Positions 37,609 to 51,117 of a stretch of DNA of 64,000 bases are shown in pieces. The DNA lies in the NCBI GenBank assembly GCA_958496175.1, contig OY292276.1, positions 14,650,001-14,714,000 on the forward strand. Direction: 5' to 3'. Source of the DNA: Sisyra terminalis (lineage: Eukaryota > Arthropoda > Insecta > Neuroptera > Sisyridae). Under the pieces are notes generated by a model. It did no database searches. It saw only the letters and a program-made list of their open reading frames with translations, and was not told the DNA's origin. A program made the translations under genes and the position numbers. Numbering within the stretch: position 1 is the stretch's first letter; each line of letters starts with the position of its first letter.

Positions 37609-40600
37609 TGTTTCAACTCACTATCGTTATTATCACCTCAAACCACGTACTTAGCACCGATAAACATTGCCGAAGCGAACGTATGATTTTTACTTTATGA
37701 TTTATTTATGCCAGCAGAACGCACCTCATGCGAAAACCGATCACGACTTTTCTTTACTTCATATTTATTTTATGTGCGATGCATAGCTCAAAACGCAACT
37801 AACGACATTGTTGAATAAATAACACATTAGCTCTTGGAAAACCTATACCTAAAGAAAATTTCAAAAAATCACCATCTCTCTTACCCACAACAATCGTCAA
37901 ACAACCCATCTTTTTTCACTTCAATGTGATTTCTTCATCAATATTGATAACCTTGTCTACATTTTTTATAAATAAAAATAAAACGAATATTTGATACACA
38001 ACTTTTGTCGCTTTCTTTTTTTGGACAAAAACCGTAGGAGTTGACCATACAAATGAAGATTGGTAATTCTATAAGATAAGTAGGGGGCAAGGCGGTCAAC
38101 GTAAATGAAAAAAAAAAACTAATCTTTTCCACAGAAAAATATTTAGTACGACAGTTGGACTTTAAATCCTTAAGTTGAAGAAGTTTACTTGTTGGTGACT
38201 CACTTGTATTAATAAATAGATAAATAAAAATTGATAAATTGATTCAGTGCCAATTTTAATTGTGAAAATTGTGCACCTGCCTTGAGTGATTAAAAGAAAA
38301 AAATGTTTAGCATAATTACACGTCGTATGCAAAAAAAGAAGTTATTAACTTTAAGAAAATTGAAATTTGAACTCAATTTATCAAATATACGAAGCGTAAC
38401 TTATTAGTAACTATGATTGAAATCTTAATCAGTTTGAATTGATTTTAAGATTTTAATCGTGAAAGATGGGTGTTGTTTAAAGAAGACATGCAACAAAAGG
38501 CAAGTAGTTACCAATTGTTTGATCTATCACCCTATTGTAGTATAATTCATATCCTAGATTGTACTAGTAGCAACTATTTTTTTATCTATAACCATTATGT
38601 TATAACCCTATTAACTATAAAAAAAATATATATAATAGGGTAATATATATATATATAACTATACAAATATATGTAAAAGTATAGTTTATTTTAATTGGAA
38701 AATTGATAATATATCGGCCAGGGGAATTACATTTCTTACACAAATTCGCCTAGTTCCCGAATATTTTTAAAATTATTAAATCCTGAAATTAATAGCTAAG
38801 CATTATTTTTCCCTTAATCAAATTACTAAAAAGTTTTCACTGCTACATTTTTATTGGATAAATTTCAAAATGAAAATGGTGCCAATTAAAATTATATCAA
38901 TTGTAGTAGGCATTAAAGAATCTGGTTGGAGTGGTTTAGATTTGCCACAAAAGATATCGGCAATATTTTTTCATTTAATCATCAATAATATCATTTCATT
39001 TATGTCGAGCTTTAACAATTTTTACCAAAATTTTCTCTCCTAATCATGCTAAATTGGGGTTGGAAAATCGTGTAAGTAACCATATTGTTGGAAAAATTAA
39101 CTTTAAGGAATTGATATCTTTAAGAATACTTAATTTAGAAAAAAATATTTTTGAGATAATTAAGGGGTTAGTAAAATGGTAGTTCATGAAAGGTATATTA
39201 GTTGTTGCACGCGAGATGAGAAGATATTCGGTTGATCTAGAAATTATTGAACATAACTCGAATTTCAGGTTTTACATAACTAGGATTTTTTTATTGTTTT
39301 TATTTTACGATTTAATTATAAAGTGAGTTTCGTTTTGTGCTGAATTTGTATAAAATATTATTTCAAGATTCGTTATTTTCGGTATCGAAACTCTGGTTGT
39401 TGTCCGGTTATTACGTGAGAAGCACAAATGGTTTGTTAATTATTTAAAAAAGAAATACAAGTTGATATCTTAACTCTTTTTTCTATTAGATTTTGGGTCC
39501 AAAAATATGCGTATTTTCACCTAAGAATAGTGATATTTGCAGAATAAATATGTAGGATATCTAACGGATTAATTTTTATTTAATAGCTATCTTAAGGATA
39601 TGATTTACCATATCCATAAGTGAAAATACCGACCCTTAATTGTAAAAATATTCTTAGTAAATTACATAATTCATCATTAGTTTCAATTATATTGTTTTTC
39701 CAATTACATAACTTAATTTTCAGGTTTTGCTGTCGATTTTAACTTATTCTTAATTCTGCCCTTTTGACACTATATACGCATATAGCGTATATCAAAACAA
39801 ATGAACACCGTTAAAGCTTGCAATCCTATTGGCTAATAGCCTCTTGTATTGAAACGTGCTTTCTGTCATATGATATTAGTACATTGCTTGACTTATCCAT
39901 ACTTTATTTGATCTAAATTAATTAATTTTCTTTGATTAAAAGTTAAAAAGTAATCCTAGTGACAATTAAAACAGTGTTTAATTAATCAAGATAACAATTC
40001 TTTTACTTAAGTATGTTAATAAATTCTGAAAATCAAATAGTACCAAAAATGTTGGTTTCGATTCGGTTAAAATAATATTTCGTATAGATTTTATAAAGCT
40101 TTAAAGTTATTAATTTTTTATAAAAAAGGTGTTATCAACCCCTAAGCTATATTGTACTATATATCGATTGATTTAGTGAATTCTAATTAAAAAAATATTG
40201 TCCATTTTTTACTTTTTTTTCCACCAAAACCAGTTGAGAAAGAGATTTGAAATTTCCAGAAACTATATACTTATAAAGTATTATTGAAATATATTCTCGT
40301 GGCCGTTTCGCTATGCTAATATTCTTAGGTCCTTATGGTTTTTTAATATAAAAGAAGTTTCCTCAATTAGTCATTCTTTACCTAATTACTCCAACTGTTA
40401 TTTTAGTTGGTACTGATTGTTATGTAAAATAATTGCATTTCTCTCGAGAATTTCGGTTGAAAAGGAAATTTAAAATTTATCACACATGTATTATTAATCA
40501 GATCATTGAATTGAATTAAAATTGATAATTTTAAAATTGGAATCTAGAACATGAAAACGATTTTAATGAAAAATTCACGATTGAAAATTTAACGTAAATA

Positions 40601-42716
40601 TATTGGAAAACCGACGATAAAATGACATTTTGATTATTTTTATTAATAGCTTTTTAATTGAAGATGTAATTAAATTAAAAATATTTTTAAAACGTTGACC
40701 TATTTTTCAATTTTCACAAGAGCTATTATACGTGCATTGTAGAAACGTATTCACAAAATCACAGAATAAATCTGGGTTTTCCTCTAATAAATGTATTGTT
40801 CCAGATTTTAGCAATGCTTGGTAATTGTTGGACGTTTTGTTTTAATTTATCCAGGTGAATTTTTTACCCAGAGTCATAAAAAGAAATGTATCGAACAAGT
40901 AATTGAATTAGAAGAGTTGACTAGATTTTATTTGGAAATTTGGAAAAATAATAGTTTTTTTTTTTTAATATTGAAATACTGAATGTAAATTTGAAAAAAA
41001 CATAACAAAAACCTCTAAATTACCTTCAATGAAACAACAAAAAATTAAATACTTTTAATGATAAGACAACAAACACTTGAAATTATTTGTTAACAATAAT
41101 TCCACGTATATTCGTTAATGACACATTTTTACTGAGTTCAAGCCAAAAAGACGACCGATTCTTTAAACTCTAGCCGAACAAATGATACAAAACCCTCCCA
41201 ACACTATAAGTATTAAATATCTATTAGTACAATCAAAAACTAATCTTTTACCCATTCACAACCGATTAATTCCAATTAAACGTCTTCATCTAACAACAAC
41301 ATGCAATTTATTCTCTAAAACATTGAAATTAAACCAAAAACCAAACAAAACCAGTCCGAAAGGAGTCAATTTTGCACAAATTCGACGACCAACTGAACCC
41401 GAAAATCGAAAGACGCGATAAAAAAAATTAAAATTTTTTAAAGCAAATAAAAGGTGTTTGGCTCGATGATTTATGTGCTGCATTAGTTCCATAATTGATT
41501 TACGTATTGAGATATTCGTCATAGTTAGTATGGGCTTAATAATTTTACTAATATTGACTTGTACAGCTAATGTATTGATCAAACATCGTTCAATTCAATA
41601 AATGTGCAAAAACAAACTACTTGCGCAACTAAAATCTGTTACATATTAATTAAAAGTCTTCACACGATTTTCGGTGTGAAATATTCGAGAGAAAAATCAA
41701 CGCTAATTAAAACACTATCATATTGAAATCCGGACTGAATAAAATGACCATTATTTCTGGAATTTTAAACAGCAAACTTAAATACAAACAAATCAGTGTT
41801 AAAGTGAATTATAATTTTTTTTTCAGTTGATTTATTTTCAGAAGAAAAAACATCCTATAATTATGGTTCATTGTTACAAGCCTTGATTGTTGAATATATG
41901 TATTATCTATCATTTATAAAAAAAAATGTTTGCTAATAAGTTTTTTTTTGGTTTTAATTAAAGAAAATCGGGAAAACGAAAAATTAAAAAAAGATTTTCA
42001 TAAAAAAAAAGATTTATGGTTGTCCAATTTGTTAATGGTTGTCGTGATTTTTTAACACCTATTCATTTTCTTTGGAAAAAGGAAAGAAAGAAAAGTTATA
42101 ATATTCGTCAGTGGTAATTACTGAATTTATTATTCGAAAATACAATATAAAATTATTGAAAATTAAAAACTAAATGTTCTTTAAGTGATTTATTCTCACT
42201 TGTATTCTTGTGATCAAAATATTACTTCTTTTATTATATCATCTTATTATATTATCTCTTAAAAACATCCCCTTTGACTTACACTTTACAGCCATTGGAA
42301 ATGGGGTGAAAAACCTGCTTTTGGATCAAATCTTGCTTTTTTTAAAACTCTGTTATTATTAATGGTTTCGAAAAAAAAAAACAAAATTTTTTACAAAAAG
42401 GATAGAAGAGATTTTCATTACAAGTCTTTGAAAATTTCTATATAATTTTGACCAGTTTTTACCGAAAAACATCATCTTGTTGGGCATTAAGTTATATTAA
42501 ACCAATTTCACGAAAAAAATATCTATGACTAATAGTAACTATCTCATACATATATCAAATATTTCGAAAAATTGTCAAGTCCTATTTACTATAGGAGGTC
42601 CATTTACTATTTACTATTGTCAGGTCCTATTTTACTAAACATTCTTATGGTTTTTGCTTTCAAAACAATTTTTCTTTTTTAAAAGAAACGGAAAGGTTGG
42701 AAAAACTCTAATTTTG
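37609..42716. other. Intergenic AT-rich stretch, no gene seen
   Basis: No coding exon was identified. A TA-rich microsatellite lies at about 38620-38660. The first ~150 bp would hold the promoter of the exon starting at 37608; no clear core promoter motif is visible. Confidence 0.5.
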
Positions 42717-42984
42717 GGTTAAGTTACAACTCTCTAGCGAAGAAGTTGTAGTTTTAGGATCCAAAGCCGTATGGTTTGATAGACGATGTCGCCAACTTTT
42801 CGCAATCTTTCGGGATAACATCTTCCGGGTCTAAAATGCTCTAAAACCAATCTTTGTTTGTTCTTCAAGTCATCTTATAAACGGTTCTTGGTGGTTAGAA
42901 ACATGACAAAGTTAAAGCAGAGTAACAGATCAATCAATCGGAAAAGAAATAAATTCTTCTCTTTTTAGTTAAACAGCTTGAAAA

Positions 42985-43313
42985 CCGGGAGAATCATCTT
43001 GAAAATCAGATGAAATCCAAGACCATGATTCCTGTTGATGTTATTCGGATTATTGTGAATTTCTATTTCTTCTCGGTGCTTTCTCTTAAAACACTTTCTC
43101 TTAAAAAAACACGCGAATAAGATAGAATTTTGGAATTTCGGTGTCGTCATATCGCATAGACTTAAAAAGTATCCAATAGCCAAACAATGCTCAGCTACAG
43201 CTGAAATTCCTTTGATTGATATTCCTTTGGTGCTCTTTGAGACGTATATTGAATCTCTAGGTTTTACCAAAATATACCATTCCATATGAACAGGGGACAC
43301 AGTATACTCCAAG
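42985..43313 (-). pseudogene. GIY-YIG-like endonuclease fragment of the Penelope-like element
   Basis: The minus strand reads LGVYCVPCSYGMVYFGKT, a stop (43257-43259), RFNIRLKEHQRNI, then after a frame change SAVAEHCLAIGY and REEIEIHNNPNNINRNHG. The VY-C-C....VY.G.T core, R..EH block and NNIN segment correspond to the C-terminal endonuclease of Penelope-like elements. The position 3' of the RT fragment agrees with that element type. Confidence 0.75.
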
Positions 43314-43556
43314 TTTATTCAAGACTGGGATCTTGTCCTTCGGGGAAGGAAGTATACAGAATAACATCATTAGAGGCTTTAACACCTTGAAATTATTTTT
43401 TTTTGCAACCTGCCTATACCGTTAGATATACCTCAAGATACTAAAGAGATATGTATAAGATGATTCAAATTCTCAGCTTCATCAGGGAGTTTCGAGTTAC
43501 CTTAAGTTTTCAACTTGGTGACAATCGATTGAATTATTCATCAATCGTATCCATTA

Positions 43557-44160
43557 TCAGGCAATGCTAAAGTGATGTGGATTATTTTCGAACCAAGCTC
43601 TGTAATCCGATAAAGCTTTTTGAACTAAAGCGCTGATTATAGAACGATTTTGAAACGGATGGTGGTATGAAGAGGAATGTAGGTATCGATTAGTGTAAGT
43701 AGATTTTCTATAAACACAATATCCCAAAGAGTCATCAAATCTACGTCGAATCAGGACATTAAAAAAGGATAATTCTTTGTCTCTTTTAATTTCCATCGTG
43801 AAATCTATTGCAGAATGTTGTAAATTGAGAATAGAGAGGAACTGGTGGAGAGTACAATGTTTATGATTTCAGATCACAAAAGTACTATCTACATTAGCGG
43901 TTCCTAACCATTTTCAGCCGCGGACGCCCAGGAAATTAAGCATAATGTCAAGGACCCCTGAGTGAAAAAAAGGTGCAATTTTCGGACAATATTATATTTT
44001 AGAATTCCTTCATTAAATTGAAAAACAAAAAACAAACTTTTTCAAATGGGACCGCGGACTCCCAAACATAGGCTCGCGGACCCTCAGGGATCCGAGGACC
44101 ACAGGTTAGGAAACAATGATCTACATACCTAAGGCAGGTACCCTGTTGTTCTGCTTTAAT
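43557..44160 (-). pseudogene. Penelope-like reverse transcriptase fragment
   Basis: The minus frame reads CLRYVDSTFVI, stop, NHKHCTLHQFLSILNLQH, FTMEIKRDKELSFFNVLI, then RRRFDDSLGYCVYRKSTYTN, RYLHSSSYHHPFQ. These are the catalytic YVDD block (here YVDS) and the FLDV.I.RR.DGSL..VYRKPTHT block of Penelope-type RTs. The YVDS codons are split by the MITE at 43895-44118. An in-frame stop follows FVI. The second catalytic Asp is changed to Ser, so it could not be active even without the insertion. Confidence 0.8.
43895..44118. mobile_element. hAT-like MITE nested in the Penelope-like RT
   Basis: It is 224 bp, flanked by a perfect 8-bp duplication ATCTACAT (43887-43894 and 44119-44126). Termini TAGCGGTTCCTAACC and GGTTAGGAAACAATG are imperfect inverted repeats. 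The interior has CCGCGGA and GGACCCCTGAG-type blocks in both orientations and no coding capacity. The duplication lies within the YVD codons of the host RT, so this insertion is younger than the retroelement. Confidence 0.85.
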
Positions 44161-46994
44161 CTTTCCATATTTTTGATCACTATGAACAGTATATAAAACG
44201 AATTTAAAGAAGAATTTTGGAGTATATTAAGCTCTGAAGATACTACCTGAAGTGGTTACGAAACATTGGCGACATCGTCCATCGAATTATGTAACTCACG
44301 GTTTGAGATTCAAAAGCTACGATTTTTTCAATGGAGAGTTGCAACTTAATTAAGACCTTAAATCTAAAATTTTTGGTTGTTTATTACTTTTGAAGTTTTC
44401 ATATAGAAGAAAATTAAAGAATGAAAAACAACTTCAAATGATTTTTTTCGATTTTTGAATAGAAGATTCCAAAAGGAGTAATTATCATTTGTAAAATAAA
44501 ATTATAATTTAAAAATAAATAGAATTCATTACAACCAATTACAACTAATTGCAAAAAAAAATTGTAGGTCCAATATTCACGAATTAAAGCTGTAATTTGG
44601 ATGTTGGTTCGAACGAAAAAACAGCAAACCTCAATGTCGCGAAAAGCATTTAACATAACGAGTATAGTGGCTTATATAAAAAATATGTAAATAAATTGTT
44701 TGGAATTATTGAAAATTGATTGAAACAACTCTAGACAATTAACATTTGCATTCATAAATAATTTATTATTTAGCCTCAAAGAAAATTGACGAGCAATAAA
44801 ATGAAAAATAATCACAAACTCTCATAAAAATGCAATCAACTAACATTTGCATCGGAAGCCTCATTTCGCTGCACAATTTGCATAAGAAACCATTTACCTC
44901 GTTACGCAACCACGTGCCAAACCATTCATTTCAAATAGCAAAAATCAATCCCAAACTGCAACAATCACAGATTCAAATTGCCACTGTTCAACCGACATCT
45001 TATCAATTTCGCGACCAACTTTCAAATTCGACAAAAATGGCAAGAACCCGCCGCGGCTCTCCAAACAAACGGACCAACAATGAATTAAATATACTCTCAA
45101 ATTGAAAAGATAACGGAAATAGTTAAGGCAAGGCTAATTAACGCCTACAAAAACAGCCAACATTATCATCAAAAATACTTCACAAATTATGGAAATGTTC
45201 GAGCCTTGAGTAAATGGCATAATTAACTGTTTCATATATAACTGGCAATTTTCTCATTTTTTTTTATGAGAATTTTGCACGAAAACTTAACACTTAAGTC
45301 GATGAAGCATTGAGAAAATGAATGAACTTCTTGTTCTCTTGTTAGTCAAAGTCATTTGAGCATAAATGCCTGACTTGCTGCTAATTAAATTCTAATTGTA
45401 ATGATGAGTAATTTGAAAAAAGAAAGAAAGAACCACTAAGAATGTATTTTTATTAATTTTAAAGAGTGAAGGAGTGCCATCGGATGACTCAATCCTTCCT
45501 CTGTGAAACATTTTAATCTATTTAACGTTTGAAAACATTAAAAGTTAAGAAATCTGGTGATGAAACTCACTTTGGTAAATGAACATCACTTATTTTTTAT
45601 ATCAAACATTTGCTGTATTGGGGTTTCTAAGATAAAAAAAAAATTTGGAAAATTGTCAAGGAGGTACGAACAAGGTTCGGATTCTCTATATTAGTTGGCA
45701 AAAACAATCTGAAGATACTTTTCTTTGCAAAAAATGCTTTGCAATAAAAGCATAGAAATGTTACAGAATACACAATTTGATAATACAGTCGAATCATTCT
45801 TTTCAGTGATTAGGTATCAAGAGCTTAAAGATTCTTCAACCATCCATAAATCGTGAAATATATTCAAAATTTCTGATTCTATTTTAGTTGGTTACTAAAG
45901 AAGATTGAAAATTGCCCAAGTATTAATTAATAACAAGACTTTAGACTATCAGATTCCTTCCGTTAAATCCTTATTAGCATAAAATGGAAATTAATCTAAA
46001 CTCTTGCCAACTATCGTCAATAAGTATAAAAAAAATCAAATAATCATATATATCAATAATAATATAAAGAAGAGTAATGTGATCAAAAATATTGTAATTA
46101 TTTCGAATTTATATCATTTTATTCATATGAGAAAATTCTGGACCAATTATGGAACATAATACGAAACTGTTGAATAAATGAATATCTAATTTTGACAAAA
46201 GATAAAATAAAATTATCGAGCCGGATTTTACGACTTTATTTTTGATACACCATATTTTTTTTACATTTTATGATGATCACTACGCACAATCTTATCTGCC
46301 TATATAGTAAATGCGACCTTCGCATGAAAATACTAGTTAATTTTCTTTAGTATAACCAGAAAAAAACGATGCAGGGCTGGTTTACAAATTTTTCCGTTGT
46401 CAGATTTTTCTACGATGTAGGATTTACCGGGTTTACCACTTTTACCTACAAAAAGTGTAAATCTGAGTTTGCGCATTAGTGAAGGAAGTCCTCTCGCTGC
46501 CATTTTGGAAAAAGCTTTTATTTTGAATTCCTGAGGTCTATGCGGTTCTACGAGATTATAACGGTGTGAACTAGATAACTTAGTTATTATTTAGCTACTT
46601 AGTTGCCATTTTAAGGGGTGAAGTATTTTCATACAATTTTATACTAAAGTTTTCATCTATGACTAATGAATGAATTCTAAAAAAGCAAAACCAGAAGAAT
46701 AGTTGAAGTTTTTCGGAAGTGCCTTTAAAACGAAATATACCTAACAAATATCAGATATGCTTTTATAAATGTTTTTGAGCAACGCATTTATTAATACAAG
46801 AAGGTGCTATTGTTGAGTTCAGGAAAGTTGAATGCTTTATGTTTCTGGTACTCCAAGCTTTCGTAAGGCTTGAAATGAAAAAGTCAATTAATTTTTTTTG
46901 AGTAGATGTATAAATCTCAGGGATATACGATTATACACAAAAATTCAGAAATAATTTGACCCAACAAAATGGCACTATATTTCTAAAGTAACTG

Positions 46995-47120
46995 TATTAA
47001 AAAAAGATATCTAAAGGAATTGTAAATGTTCAAAAAACCAACTAGAAATCGTTTAAAGATATTAAAGGGATTTTCAGTGTAATGATTTTAAAATTGCTCG
47101 AAATGACTATATTTAACAGG
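46995..47120 (+). repeat. Dispersed repeat, copy 1 (partner 61640-61760)
   Basis: Shares with 61640-61760, in the same orientation, the ordered blocks GTTCAAAAAACC, TCGTTTAAAG, ATTAAAG, GTAATGATTT, AAAAT and TTTAACAGGGA. It is non-coding. Its boundaries and class are not clear. Confidence 0.5.
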
Positions 47121-47449
47121 GAAAAGTTATCGAAATATATTGGTAGTGTATTTAAACTACTCAAACATACTTTGCTGCACGATTTAAGTTGATATTTTTA
47201 TTCGTTTTCGCTCGAAAGTTGGAACTTATTTAAAAAATTTCATTTTGAGAAAAACGCATTTAACTTTTTAGTAATCGATATACTATAATTCAGGTGTACA
47301 CATATATAATGTTATTATTTGATGGCCAAAAGGAGTTTCAACTTTAAATTTTAGGAAAATACTTTTGAGACTATATTCCCTTCTTCTTAATTCAAAAATT
47401 CAAACATCGTTGCCGGTGTATAGTTATTAAAATGGCTGTCACTCGGGAA

Positions 47450-47590
47450 GTCCCAGATTTCTCTGGACATGCTGAATGACCGTTTTCCAGCCATTACCTA
47501 GTCATTCGAGGAGTTCCAGATTTCTCAGGACCAGCTGGATGATCTTTCCCAGCCATTACCTATTACCTACGTTCTTTTGTTTGTCGTCCT
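47450..47590 (+). repeat. Two-copy 63-bp tandem repeat in a GC-richer island
   Basis: TCCCAGATTTCTCTGGA (47451) and TTCCAGATTTCTCAGGA (47514) begin two units, each ending CCAGCCATTACCTA. The period is 63 bp with about 80% identity by eye. The island continues to about 47660 with higher GC than its flanks. It may be a fragment of an interspersed repeat; the family is unknown. Confidence 0.55.
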
Positions 47591-48902
47591 GCGGACGTGA
47601 AACTTATCACCGAGCTTTTTCACCACTTCCGTCCAATGGTCGCCCTTGTTTTCAACGATATATATATCTAGCTATCTAAAAAAATATATTTTTTATATTT
47701 ATATATTTTTGGTGTTTACTGCCCGAACAGAAAATTATAAAAATCTTTAGCTGTTTGATTGGAATTATATTTATAAAATTGTGTTAAATAATTGATTTTA
47801 TTTACAAACATACAGAATTGTAACAATACATATTATCTGGTTTTAAAATTGTTGGCAAATATTCCGCATTCAATAAATTCAATGCATTTCAAAAAAGCAA
47901 GTTTAAACGACTTTTATTGTTTCTACCAAAACAATTTATATAGTAAATTTCAAACTTTATCTATGAAATAAATTACATCATGAGACACAATGCTTCTGCT
48001 ACCGGCTTTTCTAAAAATACATTTTATATCTCTCATGTGTAAAGTTCAGATTTAACACGTTTTTCGCATACTCAATCTCGTTCATAGGTCTTACAACATT
48101 CACACACTTATAAGATTTATTATTAAAATAAATAATCTCATTAGATTCGTTATATACATAGTCAAATGCCTCTCTATAGTCGTATATTTTATTGCATTAT
48201 GTTATCTTAAAAAACAGGTAAGCATTGTCTAAAAAGGTACCCAATTTTCCTTATTTTTTATTCAATCTTCTACAGTATAATTAACCGCTTAAACTAAACC
48301 GGGTCATCCTGCAAATTACCCACAAGCCCCTTGGGCATTGTTGTTGAATTATGAGCGAAATTTTTTTGGTTCGAATCTTTTTTTTATTTATTTATTTTTA
48401 AATTAACCGCGTAGTGATCCTAAAAGCTTTTGGAAATAATGTCAATAACATTCATTTTTTTCTTCCAAATTAAATAAAAATTAAAAAAAAAACAGCAAAA
48501 TTATAAGCAGGGCAAAAGAATTTGGCAAAAAGGAAAAGGTGTGAAATGAGTGTATTTTTTAATGTATCAAGAGTATTGCTTTTGGAAAAAATTCAAGTAA
48601 ACCAAACGATCAAGCCAATTTTTCGGAATTTCGGTAAGCGCAGGAATGATTTCTTTATACAGGCTTGCGGGTGGGAATTGGAACGGAAGGGTGAGGTGGG
48701 ACGCGAGTTGTGGGAGGTTTGAAGGTTAATTTATTGAAAAAAATTGATAACGTCTAATACAGAATTTATCGCTCTTTAAATACTGTAACAATGACAGGAC
48801 CTTATGACAATTTAGTTGTGTAAGCGTCTGCGCCGATGTCTGGAGGGTTGAGACTTGATTAAATTATTAAAATTAATTCCTAGTGCAATATTTAATCCAA
48901 AA

Positions 48903-50765
48903 ATGGATCAACGTGTTAAAGATTGCATTGAATTTTCCATTTATTTCTGGCTGCTATTCTACGGGGCTTGGTCGTTTATCGTCGAAATTTCCAACTCCGT
49001 TTTTCCGAACTTTTTAATTTTAATAATCGCCACTCTTGCAGCGATTGCATTTTTCCGAAATCCACCACCGGATAAACGACGCGTTAAGGCAATCGTGGGA
49101 CGGGACCCCATCGACGTTGATGAAGACAAAGAAAATGACTTCGTGATTCGAACTATTGCCCATCGTGGGGCAGCGCTCGACGCCCCTGAGAACAGCTTAG
49201 CAGCCTTCAAATATGTAAGGTTACCTCCTTCGAGTAAATCAAAAATGCATTTCTTTTCGTTTTTAGTGCGTCGAAAAGGGCTGCGATGCAATCGAGTTTG
49301 ATCTTAGTATGACCAAGGATAATGTTCCTATCATTTTCCACGATAATACTATTACAAGGGTGTCTGGAAAGCCAGGTGTCATCAAAGAAATGACGTGGGA
49401 AGAACTCTCTAAAGTTAACATAGCCGCAACACATCCATCAAAGTAAAATTTATCTTGTTTTCCCTATTTTTCTTTTTATTTATTTTTTTTCATTTGCAGA
49501 GACCGATTTCCAGACGTCCGAATCGCAAAATTTGACGAAACTATTGATTTTTGTATCGAAAATGATGTCAAAATGTTTATAGACTTAAAAGAAAATGATA
49601 AAAAGGTAAATAAGTATACTACTTTATGAATCAAAAGGACAGCAAATATTTTACAATTCACTAATATTTAAAGTTAATATTTTTTTTTAAAAATATTTTA
49701 ATATATCTCACTACTACGTTTCATTAGCTATTTATCAACTTCTTATGAAGTCATAAAATAGTTGACAAAGCGTAGCTAGCTATAATATTTTGCTAAAATC
49801 GTTTTATTATTATTATTTTTTATATATTATTATTATATATTATATATAATTTTATTATTATATATTATAATTATCTGCCTAAACCAAAAGTTCAGTCGGA
49901 CATTACTAAGTACTTTGTACTTCATATCTATACCATAGATTCCAAATTTTTATCAAAACCACTATCCAACAAACGAAAAAAAAACAAAGTCTCCCCTGCA
50001 CTATAATAGTTTATATTATCGATATTACCTATTTATTAATAGGGAATAAATCCTGTCGCCCTCGTTGGCAATGTGACCGCACACTATAGGGGTGATATCA
50101 CCCCTGTTTGGAAAAATAATTATTATTTTTTGTTCTAGGTAATCAAAGTGTTATTAGACACATTTCACAAAAAACCAGTCCTTTACTCGAGAGCAATCGT
50201 CTCAGGATTCAATCCCTACATTTTATATATGGTAAGAAATCAATTTAATAAAAAATACTTATCTTCTAACACAAATTTTTTATTCAGTTACGAAGAGCAG
50301 ATCCGAAAATTGTATGTTCAATGGCTTATAGACCTGGATATTTCACTTACAAAAAATATGACCTCTCACTGAAAGAACTTCCTCGACGATACAACAATAT
50401 TTTCAAGCACACAGCGGCCAAAACTCTGGATTACTTTTGGGACAAAACTTACCCTTTGGTAGCCGGTTCCATGATAGGGATTTCAACTATTTTTATGCAT
50501 AAGGACGCCGTCAACAAGTGAGATTCGATCCGGGAGAATTTATTTTTTTACCTAACAGAACAATTTTTTCAGTCAATGGATTGAGACGTGGAGAAAGCGA
50601 GGGGTACGCGTGGTTGCATGGACCGTAAATTTGCCTACCGAAAAGCAAAACTTCCGAAAAACATTACGAGTCACTTACATTACTGACACTTTAATCGGAG
50701 AATCGTTACCCAAGCCTGAGAAAACCGAAGCTGTGCAATTGGAACAACAAAGTGCCCAATGTTAA
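48903..50765 (+). CDS. Glycerophosphodiester phosphodiesterase 1-like (GDE1/MIR16)
   Basis: Six exons: 48903-49214, 49267-49442, 49500-49605, 50139-50231, 50288-50517 and 50573-50765, all GT-AG, totalling 369 residues. ATG at 48903 (AAAATGG) starts MDQRVKDCIEFSIYFW; upstream in-frame sequence has no other ATG. Two hydrophobic segments (~8-28, ~36-53) anchor it to membrane, as in GDE1. The GDPD domain follows: catalytic HRG at 87-89, metal-ligand EFD at 114-116, FHDN at 128-131, FIDLKEN, and RGVRVVAWTVN near the C-terminus. The family hydrolyses glycerophosphodiesters, releasing glycerol-3-phosphate and an alcohol; GDE1 also acts on N-acyl-ethanolamine precursors. Substrate here is inferred. 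Intron 3 (533 bp) holds a decayed palindrome. The gene converges on Saf6, with 365 bp between stops. Confidence 0.92.
49715..49790. repeat. Degenerate palindrome in GDE1 intron 3
   Basis: ACGTTTCATTAGCTATTTAT and a diverged complement (ATAGTTGACAAAGCGTAG) flank CTTCTTATGAAG. The order GTTTC...CTTC...GAAG...AAGCG recalls the hammerhead-like family, but the CTGATGA core is lost. It is followed by a TA-rich microsatellite to about 49870. Confidence 0.35.
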
Positions 50766-51117
50766 TTTTTTTCTCAAAAAAAAAAGCTTTTGCCATGTTT
50801 ACCAAAAAAATTATAAAAAAAAAATGCTCGTACAAATTATATAGTTTAAGTGCTTCTTAATGAAACCAATATATTTTTTGAACGCACAAGGAATTTTTTG
50901 TACATATAAGTAATTCGATGCAATATTTAACTATTTTCTTTGAATAAATATATTGTGATATAATGTATATAGAATAATTGGCAACTAATATCAAAAAATT
51001 TTATTTAAAAAAAAACTTGCAACTGTATGGAAAAAAAATGAAAAGCAATATCGTTCATTATTTTGAAAACAAATATTAAATAGGATATACAAAAATAAAA
51101 TAATTAAAAATATATAC

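Larger units (their letters stand above)
42717..44354 (-). mobile_element. Broken Penelope-like retroelement with inverted terminal repeats
   Basis: The minus strand encodes, in order, reverse-transcriptase motifs and a GIY-YIG-like endonuclease segment, the arrangement typical of Penelope-like elements. Left (42717-42835) and right (44226-44354) ends are diverged inverted repeats: both contain TTGGCGACATCGTC and, further out, GAGAGTTG-AACTTAA. The right end carries CTGAAGA (44234-44240), an imperfect hairpin and CGAAAC, a hammerhead-like arrangement. Stops and frameshifts show that the element is dead. It is interrupted by the hAT-like MITE at 43895-44118. Confidence 0.8.
44355..48902. other. 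Intergenic stretch upstream of GDE1
   Basis: No confident gene. A 91-codon open frame at 44830-45105 (+) has somewhat higher GC than its flanks but no recognised domain or splice context. A GC-richer patch at 48620-48725 may belong to the GDE1 promoter or an untranslated exon. Repeats at 46995-47120 and 47450-47590 are listed separately. Confidence 0.45.

Noticed and set aside
37346..37700. Three overlapping plus-strand open frames opposite exon A
   Set aside because: The minus-strand exon has a start, an upstream stop, a GTGAGT donor and a protein-like acidic sequence. The plus frames are shadows of it.
44830..45105. 91-codon plus-strand open frame with an ATG in good context
   Set aside because: No conserved motif and no downstream exon found. 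The higher GC could be a conserved non-coding element. Not strong enough for a gene call.
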